From COE1 sp949066965 (GTDB taxonomy: Bacteria; Bacillota; Clostridia; Lachnospirales; Lachnospiraceae), in contig CARTDA010000003.1 of the NCBI GenBank assembly GCA_949066965.1, forward strand, positions 146,459-210,458: a DNA stretch of 64,000 nucleotides, in the 5' to 3' direction. Shown here piece after piece: positions 8,765 through 16,743 of the stretch (position 1 is the stretch's first letter; each line of letters starts with the position of its first letter). Under the pieces are notes generated by a model, which was given only the letters and a program-made list of their open reading frames with translations, did no database searches and was not told the origin of the DNA. The translations under genes and the position numbers were made by a program.

Positions 8765-8949
8765 TATAAATAATCCTCCTGAAATATAAACTGAAAGGAG
8801 TACACATATATTGCAGTACCTGTTTTCCATTTAATGGCTGTTGATACTATTTTTTACATTTTTATGTCAAAAAATAGCATATTTCTGATAATTTTTTTTG
8901 GCAGTTCACTTTTTCGGAATAAATTTGAAATATTTTTTTAATATTAGTA

Positions 8950-8982
8950 TTGAATTAAAACGCTTATGCATATATAATAAGC
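8950..8982 (+). promoter_or_regulatory. Upstream promoter of the SGNH hydrolase gene, with overlapping palindrome
   Basis: TTGAAT (8950-8955) and a consensus TATAAT (8973-8978) with a 17-base spacer. GCTTAT (8962-8967) and ATAAGC (8977-8982) form an inverted repeat that overlaps the -10 box and could be an operator. Confidence 0.55.
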
Positions 8983-9016
8983 TAAGGCTGAGGTTCTATA
9001 TGTTGTGATATTACCT

Positions 9017-9045
9017 TTGACATTCTGAACATACTACGATATATA
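9017..9045 (+). promoter_or_regulatory. Downstream promoter of the SGNH hydrolase gene
   Basis: TTGACA (9017-9022) and TATATA (9040-9045) with a 17-base spacer, about 40 bases before the start codon. Confidence 0.55.
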
Positions 9046-9086
9046 GTTATTGAACAGTTTCTAACCGTTATGAAAGGAGCTTTGCC

Positions 9087-9971
9087 ATGAAAAAATATAC
9101 CAATTCAGTACTTGCACTCTTTATATGTATGCTGATTCTTACTCCATCAACAGTATATGCCGAGGAACTGGTAAATATGCCTGCGTTCTCCATCATACAG
9201 CCTATAACGGGTGCAGCACTGGCAAATGAGAATCTTACAGACAGTCTTACAGCGCGATTAAATCTATATCTTGTGGATAACTATACAAACGGAAATATCG
9301 ATGAACAAAAATTTAACGAAATTGTTGCAAGCGGAATGATTTCCGAAAATGCTTTCTTTGCAAATTCTGTATTCGTGGGGGATTCCCTCACTGTCGGATT
9401 TAAGGAATACTGCAGGACGCACGAGTCCATCGCATCCGATTCCACATACTTTCTGGCAAGGGTGAGCTGCTCTGCCAAAGCAGCCATATCCAAAAATGCC
9501 CTGACAGAGCATGCCGGCATTATGCCAATATACAACGGACAGGTTCAGTATATTGAAGATTCTATATCCCAGCTTCCAAATGTCTCAAAAATATTTATCT
9601 GCTACGGAATGAACGACCTGACAGGCAGCACACCAAGCCAGTTTGTCTCGGACATGCAGACACTGATTGCAAGGATAACGGCAAAGACCCCCGGATTACA
9701 GGTATATGTGATATCCATCCCCTGTATTACAAGCGGCGTCAGCACCGGATACCTGAGCAATGAATCCATTCAGACCGCCAATGTCCTTCTACAGGATGTC
9801 TGTATGCAGAATGGCTGGGGATTTATCAATATCTCCGAACATCTGATGGGTCCAGACAATGCGATTTGCCCGGAATACAGCTCTGACAGCTATGTACATG
9901 AAAACAGCCGTGCATACAAGATTTGGAACAATGTTCTAAAGGACTATGCATTTATGGAAATAACAAAATAA
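9087..9971 (+). CDS. Secreted SGNH/GDSL-type esterase
   Basis: 294 residues with a Sec signal peptide ending near TVYA-EE (about 25). The catalytic blocks of SGNH hydrolases are visible: block I NSVFVGDSLTVG with the nucleophile Ser about 99, block III ICYGMNDLTG with Gly and Asn, and block V SYVHENSRAY with the catalytic His near the C-terminus. Such enzymes remove acyl groups from polysaccharides, peptidoglycan or lipids outside the cell; the substrate is not evident. The gene stands alone between tandem promoters (8950, 9017) and a strong terminator (9978-10008). AAAGGAG precedes the ATG. Confidence 0.88.
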   Translation: MKKYTNSVLALFICMLILTPSTVYAEELVNMPAFSIIQPITGAALANENLTDSLTARLNLYLVDNYTNGNIDEQKFNEIVASGMISENAFFANSVFVGDSLTVGFKEYCRTHESIASDSTYFLARVSCSAKAAISKNALTEHAGIMPIYNGQVQYIEDSISQLPNVSKIFICYGMNDLTGSTPSQFVSDMQTLIARITAKTPGLQVYVISIPCITSGVSTGYLSNESIQTANVLLQDVCMQNGWGFINISEHLMGPDNAICPEYSSDSYVHENSRAYKIWNNVLKDYAFMEITK

Positions 9972-9977
9972 AGCATT

Positions 9978-10008
9978 AAAAAATGGATGCGTAATGCATC
10001 CATTTTTT
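9978..10008 (+). terminator. Intrinsic terminator of the SGNH gene
   Basis: A 13-bp perfect stem (AAAAAATGGATGC with its complement, 5-base loop) ending in six T bases, starting 6 bases after the stop codon. Confidence 0.9.
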
Positions 10009-10055
10009 ATGCACACGGGCGTCCAAATGAAATGTGTCAGCAAGCTAACGGATGC
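10003..10055 (+). repeat. Terminator-linked repeat, copy i
   Basis: It begins in the T-run of the SGNH terminator: TTTTTTATGCACACGGGCG, then TCCAAATGAAATGTGTCAGC. The same 40 bases, with four changes, follow the pheS T-box terminator at 22618-22657. CGGGCGTCC and GGATGCCCG within the copy can pair. The 150 bases up to 10121 hold no other feature. Confidence 0.75.
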
Positions 10056-10120
10056 CCGGCGTACGAGTCGTGGAGAAGGTCGTCCCCCTACTCGATTGCC
10101 TATTGTCGGGAATACGTCCC

Positions 10121-10909
10121 CTACATATTGGTGAAATTCATGAAACTGTCCTCTCCGCCGGGTTCCGAACCAGATACCTTCACCGCCACGAATTTCCGCC
10201 CCTTTGCAACCGCCTCATCAAGCCTGCTTTTCCCGCCGCTTAATGTAAAGGTTCCCTCTTTCTCAACAACGGATACGGCATCCGCATCCGGCACATCATC
10301 TTCGGGCACGATGACGGACGAAGGATTCAGTTCCATCATTTTCTCAAATGCCCCGCTTTGATACTCTGCCATTTTATCCAGTATCTCCTGCACAATCTCA
10401 TCCGGCGACGCACTTGTACTCTCTATGACAAGATTGTAATTGCTCATGTCATAGTAATCAATGCCGTACACTTCCTTATAGCGAACCGTCTCTAACTTCT
10501 GCCTGTTGATAAGAGCCTTTCTGCATGCCTCCTGCGACTCATATGACTCCGAGTTTGCCCGCAGGCTGTCATGAAATACCCTGCGGCTTGCCTCATCAAT
10601 ATCCGTAATGATAAAAATCTTGAAACTTTTGGATGCAAAATGCCATGCCAGGCGCGAGTCGAATACTACATTGTCACGCTCCTCGCTGATTCGCGTTGTC
10701 GTGTCATCAATCATTTTGTCCACGGAATGGTCACCACGGCTTGCCGCCTCGTTTACCTGCTTGTTAAACGCCTCCACGGACATGCCCTTATCCATGGCGA
10801 GCTGTCTGAATATATTTCCTGTCGAGGAATATTCATACCCTTTTTCCTTCAATATTTTTGCAACACTTGATTTACCGCTTCCAAGATTTCCTGTAATTGT
10901 AATATTCAT
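10121..10909 (-). CDS. Cytidylate-kinase-like P-loop protein
   Basis: 262 residues. The first 180 look like the short cytidylate/nucleoside monophosphate kinase type: Walker A GNLGSGKSS (7-15), then YEYSSTGNIFRQLA, VVFDSRLAWHF and a lid-like Arg/Lys region (RKALINRQKLETVRYKEVYGID). It may phosphorylate CMP/dCMP or a related nucleotide, though a canonical cmk could exist elsewhere in the genome. The last 70-80 residues (from about NPSSVIVPEDD) are an extra C-terminal region not expected for the kinase core. Single gene, with GGAGAGG before the ATG and no close partners. Confidence 0.7.
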   Translation of the reverse strand: MNITITGNLGSGKSSVAKILKEKGYEYSSTGNIFRQLAMDKGMSVEAFNKQVNEAASRGDHSVDKMIDDTTTRISEERDNVVFDSRLAWHFASKSFKIFIITDIDEASRRVFHDSLRANSESYESQEACRKALINRQKLETVRYKEVYGIDYYDMSNYNLVIESTSASPDEIVQEILDKMAEYQSGAFEKMMELNPSSVIVPEDDVPDADAVSVVEKEGTFTLSGGKSRLDEAVAKGRKFVAVKVSGSEPGGEDSFMNFTNM

Positions 10910-10942
10910 TCCAATATCCTCTCCTTTATGTCTAAACTGTAT

Positions 10943-10999
10943 ATACTCACGACAGATGAAATCTGCCGTGAGCGGTCAGTCTTTTCGACCGCCAGTATA
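10943..10999. repeat. Second copy of the ACTCACG hairpin, with a nested hairpin
   Basis: ATACTCACGACAGAT pairs with ATCTGCCGTGAG (one mismatch), as in the copy at 5806-5838. Here a 21-base insert (10973-10993) with its own GCGGTC/GACCGC stem sits before the closing AGTATAAC, which in the first copy follows directly. Upstream of the kinase-like gene; no gene lies between 10909 and 11024. Confidence 0.7.
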
Positions 11000-11023
11000 A
11001 CTGCATTTCAATAAAATCTGTAT

Positions 11024-12193
11024 TTATGGGTTGCACCGCTTGCATGGCACATACCCCTGCGCCATGATATCCTCCCTGCTTTCCGTTGAGTCCTTTCTGT
11101 TTACAGTTGGCAGGGAATTGCAGGAAGGCCTATGAAATTTTTTCGTCTTTGTATTCAGGACATAAGTAACTTCCTTTGTATCCGAATGGTCTTCTTTCTT
11201 TTCCGGTTCTGTTACCACAGAGGCATCCTGGTTCCCGGAATTTTTGTCCGGCGCCTCCCACACAGAGGTATTTCCGTTTGGCTCCCCTGCTTTCCATGTC
11301 TCAGATGCCGGTACATTAAACGTAATCTCCTTCCCGTCAGAAACCGCTACAATGGTTCCTTCCTCATCAGTCCTGTATACATCCACCCCGTTCATTCGGA
11401 ATGTATTCAGCGTCTCCGCATGCGGATGTCCATAAGAGTTCTCTTCCCCACAGCTAATGACTGCATAAGCAGGGTCGACCGCTTCAAAAAATTCCTTTGA
11501 GGTGGAAGTCCGGCTTCCATGGTGCCCCGCCTTATATACGTCCGCCGAAATGTCAATGCCATTTGCCATTATGTCCTTTTCCGCAGCTTCTTCCGCATCA
11601 CCTGTAAACAGGAACCTGTTCTCTCCATGTTCAACTGTCAGCGCCACTGAGGCATCATTGGGGTTATCATAACTGCCATTCGGAGCCAGAATCGTTATCT
11701 TTGCCGACCCGAGGGAATATTGTGTCCCGATCTTCGGCGTGGTATATTTCAGGTGCTTATTGTCAAGCGCCTGAATCATCTTCTGGTATGTCTTATTGTC
11801 TTTCTCAAAATTTGACAAAAACACCCTGTCAATATCGAACTTTGTAATAATAACCGGGGCGCCGCCTATATGGTCGGCATCAGGATGTGTAAAAATAAGG
11901 TAATCCAGTTTTTTAATTTTTTGTTTTTTCAAATAATTTTGAATTGCAGTACCTTTGGTATAATCACCGGCATCAATCAGCATGGAATGTCCGTCACACA
12001 CAATCAGCGTAGCGTCTCCCTGCCCGACATCCATGAAGTGAACCTCCATACTGCCTGCTTTCACATCTTCTGATTTAACAGCGCCTGCCCTGCCGTCCGC
12101 CGCCTGGGACATCAGGGAATCAGCCGAGAAGCTGCCGATTATAATTGCCGCCATCAACATCAGGTTCAATAGCTGTCTGCCTATTTTCCTCAT
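11024..12193 (-). CDS. Secreted ComEC-like metallo-beta-lactamase domain protein
   Basis: 389 residues. A signal peptide (about 1-32) precedes a metallo-beta-lactamase fold of the ComEC C-terminal type: VHFMDVGQGDATLI, the metal motif FTHPDADHIGG, LFTGDAEEAAE, KAGHHGS and CGEENSYGHPH. Such stand-alone secreted domains probably act as extracellular nucleases or phosphodiesterases; no ComEC channel is attached, so this is not competence DNA uptake itself. After a low-complexity linker (about 290-340) a C-terminal module, YVLNTKTKKFHRPSC ... GYVPCKRCNP, has His/Cys spacing like Ada-type zinc-binding modules. Strong AGGAGGG site before the ATG. Confidence 0.85.
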   Translation of the reverse strand: MRKIGRQLLNLMLMAAIIIGSFSADSLMSQAADGRAGAVKSEDVKAGSMEVHFMDVGQGDATLIVCDGHSMLIDAGDYTKGTAIQNYLKKQKIKKLDYLIFTHPDADHIGGAPVIITKFDIDRVFLSNFEKDNKTYQKMIQALDNKHLKYTTPKIGTQYSLGSAKITILAPNGSYDNPNDASVALTVEHGENRFLFTGDAEEAAEKDIMANGIDISADVYKAGHHGSRTSTSKEFFEAVDPAYAVISCGEENSYGHPHAETLNTFRMNGVDVYRTDEEGTIVAVSDGKEITFNVPASETWKAGEPNGNTSVWEAPDKNSGNQDASVVTEPEKKEDHSDTKEVTYVLNTKTKKFHRPSCNSLPTVNRKDSTESREDIMAQGYVPCKRCNP

Positions 12194-12343
12194 GGCTCTT
12201 ATCCCTCCTCTACATGGATACTTATAAAAAATTACATGACATTTTACTGTTCCTTATTATATCTTACACAAAAAAAAAACAAAATACAAACATTTTCGCT
12301 CCTATTCCCATTACTTTTTTCACAAGTCAGCCAAAAATTTTAC

Positions 12344-12372
12344 TTGACTATTTTCCAGCTTTCTGATATTAT
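12344..12372 (+). promoter_or_regulatory. Promoter of ssrA
   Basis: TTGACT (12344-12349) and TATTAT (12367-12372) with a 17-base spacer, placing the start about 15 bases before the mature tmRNA 5' end. Confidence 0.75.
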
Positions 12373-12393
12373 AAATTAACCTTGATTAATCAA

Positions 12394-12738
12394 GGGGTAG
12401 TAAAGGTTTCGACAGGGAATCTGAAGATGGAGAAGCAGGTCGCAGGCATGCGTTAATTCCAAAATTAAAATTAAACGCTGAAGATAATTTAGCATACGCA
12501 GCCTAATGGCTGCTGTCTGACCCAGTGCACCTACACATTGGGAGCCAGACATCATTGATGTAGGAAACGACACTTACTAAGCTTTGCGTATGTGGGCGTA
12601 TTATGAAGCTACTGACCGTTTAGGGGCGTTGATTCGCCTAGGCGGAAGGGAACCGGGCTTGTCCCGAAACAATCAACTAAGCCTGTAGAAGTACATGGGA
12701 TGGTTTTTTGGACACGGGTTCGACTCCCGTCTACTCCA
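12394..12738 (+). ncRNA. ssrA: Transfer-messenger RNA
   Basis: tmRNA rescues stalled ribosomes and tags the product for proteolysis. The 5' end GGGGTAGTAAAGGTTTCGAC and the 3' end with a T-arm (GGGTTCGACTCCC) pair in the acceptor stem (GGGGTAG with CTACTCC). The tag reading frame after the resume codon reads AEDNLAYAA-stop (GCT GAA GAT ... GCC TAA, near 12470-12500). After the discriminator A the genome reads CTA rather than CCA, so the CCA end appears not to be encoded. Pseudoknot-like segments lie between tag and 3' end. Confidence 0.96.
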
Positions 12739-12740
12739 CT

Positions 12741-12790
12741 AAAAACTCGCAAAAAGCGTTGGTTGATTCCGCTTTTGGGAGTTTTTCTTT
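12741..12790 (+). terminator. Terminator of ssrA
   Basis: AAAAACTC and GAGTTTTT close a stem with an inner AAAAGCG/CGCTTTT helix, followed by a T-rich tract. Confidence 0.85.
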
Positions 12791-12805
12791 TGTTTTGATC
12801 ATGCC

Positions 12806-12832
12806 CTAGAGCGTGTTTGAAAAATGCTCTAG
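12806..12832. repeat. Copy of the GCGTGTTTGAAAAATG repeat
   Basis: GCGTGTTTGAAAAATG occurs exactly here (12811-12826) and at 60401-60416. Here it is the loop of a 7-bp stem CTAGAGC/GCTCTAG. It sits in the leader of the thioesterase gene. Confidence 0.65.
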
Positions 12833-12868
12833 AACCAGGCAATATTACAAAAAGAAAGGACACTATAT

Positions 12869-13315
12869 ATGAATGGTCAGGAAAAAAATTACGATGCAAT
12901 AAAAAATCACTTTTATGGCACACTTGGTTTTATCCAGCTGCTTGATATGCGGATTACAGAGCTATCGGAAGGCTACTGCAAGGGAGAAATGCCTTTGAGA
13001 CCTGAAATTCTGAATCCCCTTGGCAACGTACATGGCGGGTGCACCTTTGCCCTTGCTGACACAATCGGCGGAAGCGCTGCCCTGACACATGGAAACAGTG
13101 TCGTGACTGTCGACAGCAGCATTCATTATCTCACACCCGCATGCAACACGGAGAAGCTGGTCGCGGAAGCAAAGGAAATCAAATACGGTTCCACAATTGC
13201 TGTCTATGAGGTAAATGTCTACAAGGCAGACGGTACAATGGTCGCCACCTCCATCCAGTCCTATTTCGTATTCTCAGATAAAAATAAAAAAAGAATCGAA
13301 CAGAAAAAAAGTTAA
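12869..13315 (+). CDS. PaaI-family hotdog thioesterase
   Basis: 148 residues. The hotdog signature LNPLGNVHGGCTFALAD (about 49-65) is typical of PaaI/YdiI-type acyl-CoA thioesterases, which act as small tetramers. The gene is convergent with the phenylacetate-CoA ligase gene, sharing a terminator; in aromatic acid metabolism PaaI clears stalled aryl-CoA esters, so a role with that ligase is plausible but inferred from position. AGAAAGGA lies upstream of the ATG. The C-terminus ends in a Lys-rich tail. Confidence 0.88.
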   Translation: MNGQEKNYDAIKNHFYGTLGFIQLLDMRITELSEGYCKGEMPLRPEILNPLGNVHGGCTFALADTIGGSAALTHGNSVVTVDSSIHYLTPACNTEKLVAEAKEIKYGSTIAVYEVNVYKADGTMVATSIQSYFVFSDKNKKRIEQKKS

Positions 13316-13338
13316 CCGGATGGGGCTGCCCCATCCGG
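13316..13338. terminator. Bidirectional terminator between thioesterase and ligase genes
   Basis: CCGGATGGGG and CCCCATCCGG, loop CTG. Seven T bases follow on the minus strand and CTGCTTTTA on the plus strand. Confidence 0.85.
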
Positions 13339-13344
13339 CTGCTT

Positions 13345-14652
13345 TTACTTGTTATATAAATCCCTCTTATCTATCACGCGGACTGCCTTGCCCTCGCTTC
13401 TTGTAATCGTCTTTGGCTCTATAATCTTTACATCCACCTTGATACCAAGCATGGACTTCAATCCTGCCACAATGGATTTTTCCCGCTCCGCAGTGTTAAA
13501 ACCTGCATCTGCTGCCATCTCCGGTGTCTTTTCCACCTGTACTTCGATGGTATCATTGTTTCCGATACGGTCTACGAAAATCTGGTAATTTGCCTCATAA
13601 CCCTTGTTCAGCAAGACTGCCTCTATCTGTGACGGCCATACGTTGACGCCCTTTACCACCATCATGTCGTCGCTCCTGCCCATCGGCTTATGCATGCGGA
13701 TATGGGTGCGTCCGCATGAACATTTCTTTCTGGTCAGGTAGCAGAGGTCACGCGTGCGGTACCGCAAAAGCGGAAATGCCTTTTTGGTGATACAGGTAAA
13801 TACAAGCTCTCCAATCTCCCCCTCGGGAAGTACTTCACCTGTATCAGGATTGATGATTTCCGGAATAAAATGATCCTCCTGGATATGCATTCCCCGCTGC
13901 TCCTCACACTCGAAGGAAACACCCGGACCTGAAATTTCTGTAAGCCCATAAATATCATATGCCTTGATGCCCAATGACTTTTCAATGTTCTTCCTCATTT
14001 CCTCTGTCCACGGTTCTGCTCCAAATATCCCTGCCTTCAGCTTAATCTGATCCCGAAGTCCCCTCTCATTGATTGTCTCGCCAAGATTTGCCGCGTATGA
14101 CGGCGTACAACAGAGAATGGTGGAACCAAGGTCTGTCATAAACTGAAGCTGCCGCTCCGTGTTTCCGGAAGACATCGGGAGTGTCAGGCATCCCACCTTG
14201 TGTGAACCACCATTTAGCCCCGGTCCTCCTGTAAAAAGTCCGTAACCATAGCAGACATGGCACACGTCATCCTTCGTGCCGCCTGCCGCCACAATTGCCC
14301 TTGCACAGCACTCCTCCCACACGTCAATGTCCTCCTGGGTATAAAACGACACGACACGGCGCCCCGTGGTACCGCTTGTCGACTGAATCCGCACACATTC
14401 GGACAACGGAACTCCCAGCAGCCCATATGGATACTGGTCCCTCAGGTCATTCTTATCAATAAACGGGAGCTTATGTAAGTCATCTATGCCTTTCACATCC
14501 TCCGGCTTTACTCCCAGCTCATCCATTTTGTCATGGTAAAATTTTACGTTTTCATATACATATTTTACCTGTTCTGTCAATCGTTCGCTTTGCAAAGCCT
14601 GTATCTGCTCTACTGGCATTGTTTCAATTTCCGGTTGATAATAATTTGCCAT
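13345..14652 (-). CDS. paaK: Phenylacetate-CoA ligase family protein
   Basis: 435 residues of the PaaK type in the adenylate-forming superfamily: makes aryl-CoA from an arylacetate with ATP. Visible motifs are the P-loop-like STSGTTGRR (about 91-99), the YGLTEISGPGV motif (about 235-245), YRTRDL, and the C-terminal domain with GRSDDMMVVKGVNVWPSQIE. Length and the lack of a fused domain are normal for PaaK. In gut anaerobes such ligases often serve aromatic keto-acid degradation, but no indolepyruvate oxidoreductase gene is in this window. GAAGGAG precedes the ATG. Confidence 0.9.
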   Translation of the reverse strand: MANYYQPEIETMPVEQIQALQSERLTEQVKYVYENVKFYHDKMDELGVKPEDVKGIDDLHKLPFIDKNDLRDQYPYGLLGVPLSECVRIQSTSGTTGRRVVSFYTQEDIDVWEECCARAIVAAGGTKDDVCHVCYGYGLFTGGPGLNGGSHKVGCLTLPMSSGNTERQLQFMTDLGSTILCCTPSYAANLGETINERGLRDQIKLKAGIFGAEPWTEEMRKNIEKSLGIKAYDIYGLTEISGPGVSFECEEQRGMHIQEDHFIPEIINPDTGEVLPEGEIGELVFTCITKKAFPLLRYRTRDLCYLTRKKCSCGRTHIRMHKPMGRSDDMMVVKGVNVWPSQIEAVLLNKGYEANYQIFVDRIGNNDTIEVQVEKTPEMAADAGFNTAEREKSIVAGLKSMLGIKVDVKIIEPKTITRSEGKAVRVIDKRDLYNK

Positions 14653-14698
14653 TTGAAATTCTCCTTCGCTTTAATCTTTTAAAGTTATGCACTTATAA

Positions 14699-14727
14699 AG
14701 TGTACCATACTTTTCAGAAATTGTTAA
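14699..14727 (-). promoter_or_regulatory. Promoter of paaK
   Basis: TTAACA and TACACT on the minus strand with a 17-base spacer, about 50 bases before the start codon. Confidence 0.5.
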
Positions 14728-14839
14728 CTCTTATATCCAATTTTTCAATTTATTTTCTATAATTTTGATAGTACCTCCCTATTAAAATGTAGTTTAAACT
14801 GATGTTATAACAAAATTTTATCAAAGGAGTCAAAAACAT

Positions 14840-15349
14840 ATGAAATACACGAACCCCGTCCTTCCTGGATTCCATCCTGCACCAAGCATATGCAGAGTCG
14901 GAAGCGACTTTTATCTGGTAACCAGCAGCTTTGAATATTTCCCCGGGCTTCCCCTTTACCACAGCACAGACCTTGTCCACTGGGAACAAATCAACCATAT
15001 CCTCAGCAGAGACAGTCAGCTTACCCTGTCGGCAGAGGCTCCAAACTGCCTTGGAATTTATGCGCCAACCATCCGTTACCACGATGGAATCTACTATTGT
15101 ATCGTCACAAATGTAGGCGGTCCGACAGGCGGCAATTTCTTTGTGTACACCGCAGAACCCAATTCTGACAAACCGCAGCACAGAACTCCCAATCAAGGCA
15201 GCAGGGCACGCAAAACGAAAACTGTATTTATCGGTTCCGGCGAGACACAGTATCTGACTACCGAAGCAGGCGGCTGTTTTACCGGTAATTATATTGCAAT
15301 TTATGCAGCAAATGCTGTTTGCAAAAAGTTTGTCTATGCGGTAAAATGA
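14840..15349 (+). pseudogene. Internally deleted GH43 beta-xylosidase/arabinofuranosidase remnant
   Basis: The open frame encodes 169 residues, far below the roughly 500 of this family. Residues 1-120 (YTNPVLPGFHPAPSICRVG, SSFEYFPGLPLYHSTDLVHW, GIYAPTIRYHDGIYYC) are the N-terminal blades of a GH43 five-bladed propeller. The last 35 or so (YLTTEAGGCFTGNYIAIYA) resemble the C-terminal beta-sandwich end of the same family. The middle, holding the general acid and most of the active site, is gone; the join is near 15150-15240 in a low-quality stretch. The ribosome site AAAGGAG is intact, so a product may still be made, but it should be inactive. It points to former xylan or arabinoxylan use. Confidence 0.8.
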
Positions 15350-15427
15350 AATTATATCATATCTTTTCCACATCGGAATCACTGTGATACGACATATTTT
15401 TAAATAAAATATTATAGGAGGGCATTT

Positions 15428-16294
15428 ATGAAACCAAAGGTTTATTTTTCTAAAACAATTACACCGGAAAAAGTACTTGAATTATACAAATTAATCGACA
15501 AACAGCTTGGAGGCAGGATAGCCATTAAACTGCATTCCGGTGAGGTCGGAAACCAGAACTTCCTAAAGCCTGACTTCTGGAAACCTGTCATTGACTATGT
15601 AGGCGGAACCGTTGTCGAGTGCAACACTGCCTATGATGGAGGACGCAACACAACAGAAAAACATATGAAAACCCTGCGCGAACACGGATGGAGCAAATAT
15701 TTTGAGGTTGACCTGATGGATGCCGACGGTCCGGATCTCGAACTTCCGATTCCAAACGGGCGCAAAATCAAGAAGAACTTTGTGGGTAAAACACTCGCCA
15801 ATTACGACTCCATGCTGGTGCTCTCCCACTTTAAGGGGCATCCGATGGGCGGATACGGCGGGGCACTCAAGCAGCTCTCCATCGGAATCGCATCATCCAT
15901 GGGCAAGTCATACATCCACGGTGTCGGCGACGTTGACAATTTCTGGAATTCCGACCATGATTCTTTTCTCGAGTCCATGGCAGATGCCGCATCAAGTGTC
16001 ATCGAGTACCTAAAGGGAAACATTATCTATATCAACGTCATGAAAAACATGTCTGTTGACTGCGACTGCTGTGCCGTGGCAGAAGACCCATGCATGGCTG
16101 ATATCGGCATACTGGTTTCACTTGACCCGGTTGCCATTGACCAGGCATGCCTTGACCTCGTCTACGCCTCGGATGACCCAGGCAGGGATCATCTGCTGGA
16201 ACGCATCGAATCGAAAAATGGCGTGCATACGATAGAAGCAGCTGCCGCCCTGGGACTTGGCTCACGTGAATACGAACTCATTACAGTTGAATAA
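15428..16294 (+). CDS. DUF362 domain protein
   Basis: 288 residues matching the DUF362 family: KVYFSKTITPEKV at the start, IAIKLHSGEVGNQNFLKP, VVECNTAYDGGRNTT, LVLSHFKGHPMGGYGGALKQL, and a Cys-rich stretch DCDCCAVAEDPCMADIG (about 211-227). The full-length versions often carry 4Fe-4S ferredoxin repeats; here only the Cys cluster DCDCC...C is present, which could hold a metal. Function of the family is not established. Strong AGGAGGG ribosome site. It follows the GH43 remnant on the same strand and ends at a shared terminator. Confidence 0.82.
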   Translation: MKPKVYFSKTITPEKVLELYKLIDKQLGGRIAIKLHSGEVGNQNFLKPDFWKPVIDYVGGTVVECNTAYDGGRNTTEKHMKTLREHGWSKYFEVDLMDADGPDLELPIPNGRKIKKNFVGKTLANYDSMLVLSHFKGHPMGGYGGALKQLSIGIASSMGKSYIHGVGDVDNFWNSDHDSFLESMADAASSVIEYLKGNIIYINVMKNMSVDCDCCAVAEDPCMADIGILVSLDPVAIDQACLDLVYASDDPGRDHLLERIESKNGVHTIEAAAALGLGSREYELITVE

Positions 16295-16307
16295 CCACAT
16301 TACATGA

Positions 16308-16342
16308 ATGGAGCATCACCGGTCAGACCGACGATGCTCCAT
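16308..16342. terminator. Terminator between DUF362 and PilZ genes
   Basis: ATGGAGCATC and GATGCTCCAT form a 10-bp stem with a 15-base loop. The genes on both sides converge on it. Confidence 0.7.
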
Positions 16343-16344
16343 CA

Positions 16345-16692
16345 TTAATTATCCGTATACTTTTCAGCCTCGCTTACTACATTATAAACGTCAATCCGCT
16401 GGAGATCAATCTCCGGCATTCCGATAAAAAGCCCGCCATAGTCATAAGTATCTGGTATCTTTTCTATACGGACAATCTCTATAAACGCATGAATCACTTC
16501 TTTTGTCCATATGGTCAGATATGCCTCATAAACTGCCCCCATATCGAGGAGTACGTCACAGTAAAAACCGATTCCGGTCTTTGAAACATTCATGACCTCC
16601 ACACCGATTTCTTCCTGAACTCCCGAGTCAAGCCGCTTGACCAAAAGTTTCGACTTTAAATCTGTTCTCTTGCTTTTTCTTCGTTCTTCCAT
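16345..16692 (-). CDS. PilZ domain protein
   Basis: 115 residues, essentially one PilZ domain. PilZ proteins bind c-di-GMP through an Arg-rich start and a D/NxSxxG motif; here ERRKSKR (2-8) and NVSKTGIGFYCD (about 36-47) supply both. It likely translates c-di-GMP levels into behaviour such as motility. The GGDEF protein at 26.8-30.1 kb is one possible source in this window. I use the ATG at 16692, 10 bases after AGGAG; an ATG at 16701 sits directly on that site. Confidence 0.85.
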   Translation of the reverse strand: MEERRKSKRTDLKSKLLVKRLDSGVQEEIGVEVMNVSKTGIGFYCDVLLDMGAVYEAYLTIWTKEVIHAFIEIVRIEKIPDTYDYGGLFIGMPEIDLQRIDVYNVVSEAEKYTDN

Positions 16693-16743
16693 TCCAATCA
16701 TACTCCTCTTATATCGTGCGTATTTTCCATCACTATCATAGTA

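Noticed and set aside
14750..15382. Long minus-strand frame covering the GH43 remnant
   Set aside because: It is antisense to the clearly GH43-like reading, lacks a ribosome site and shows no family features.
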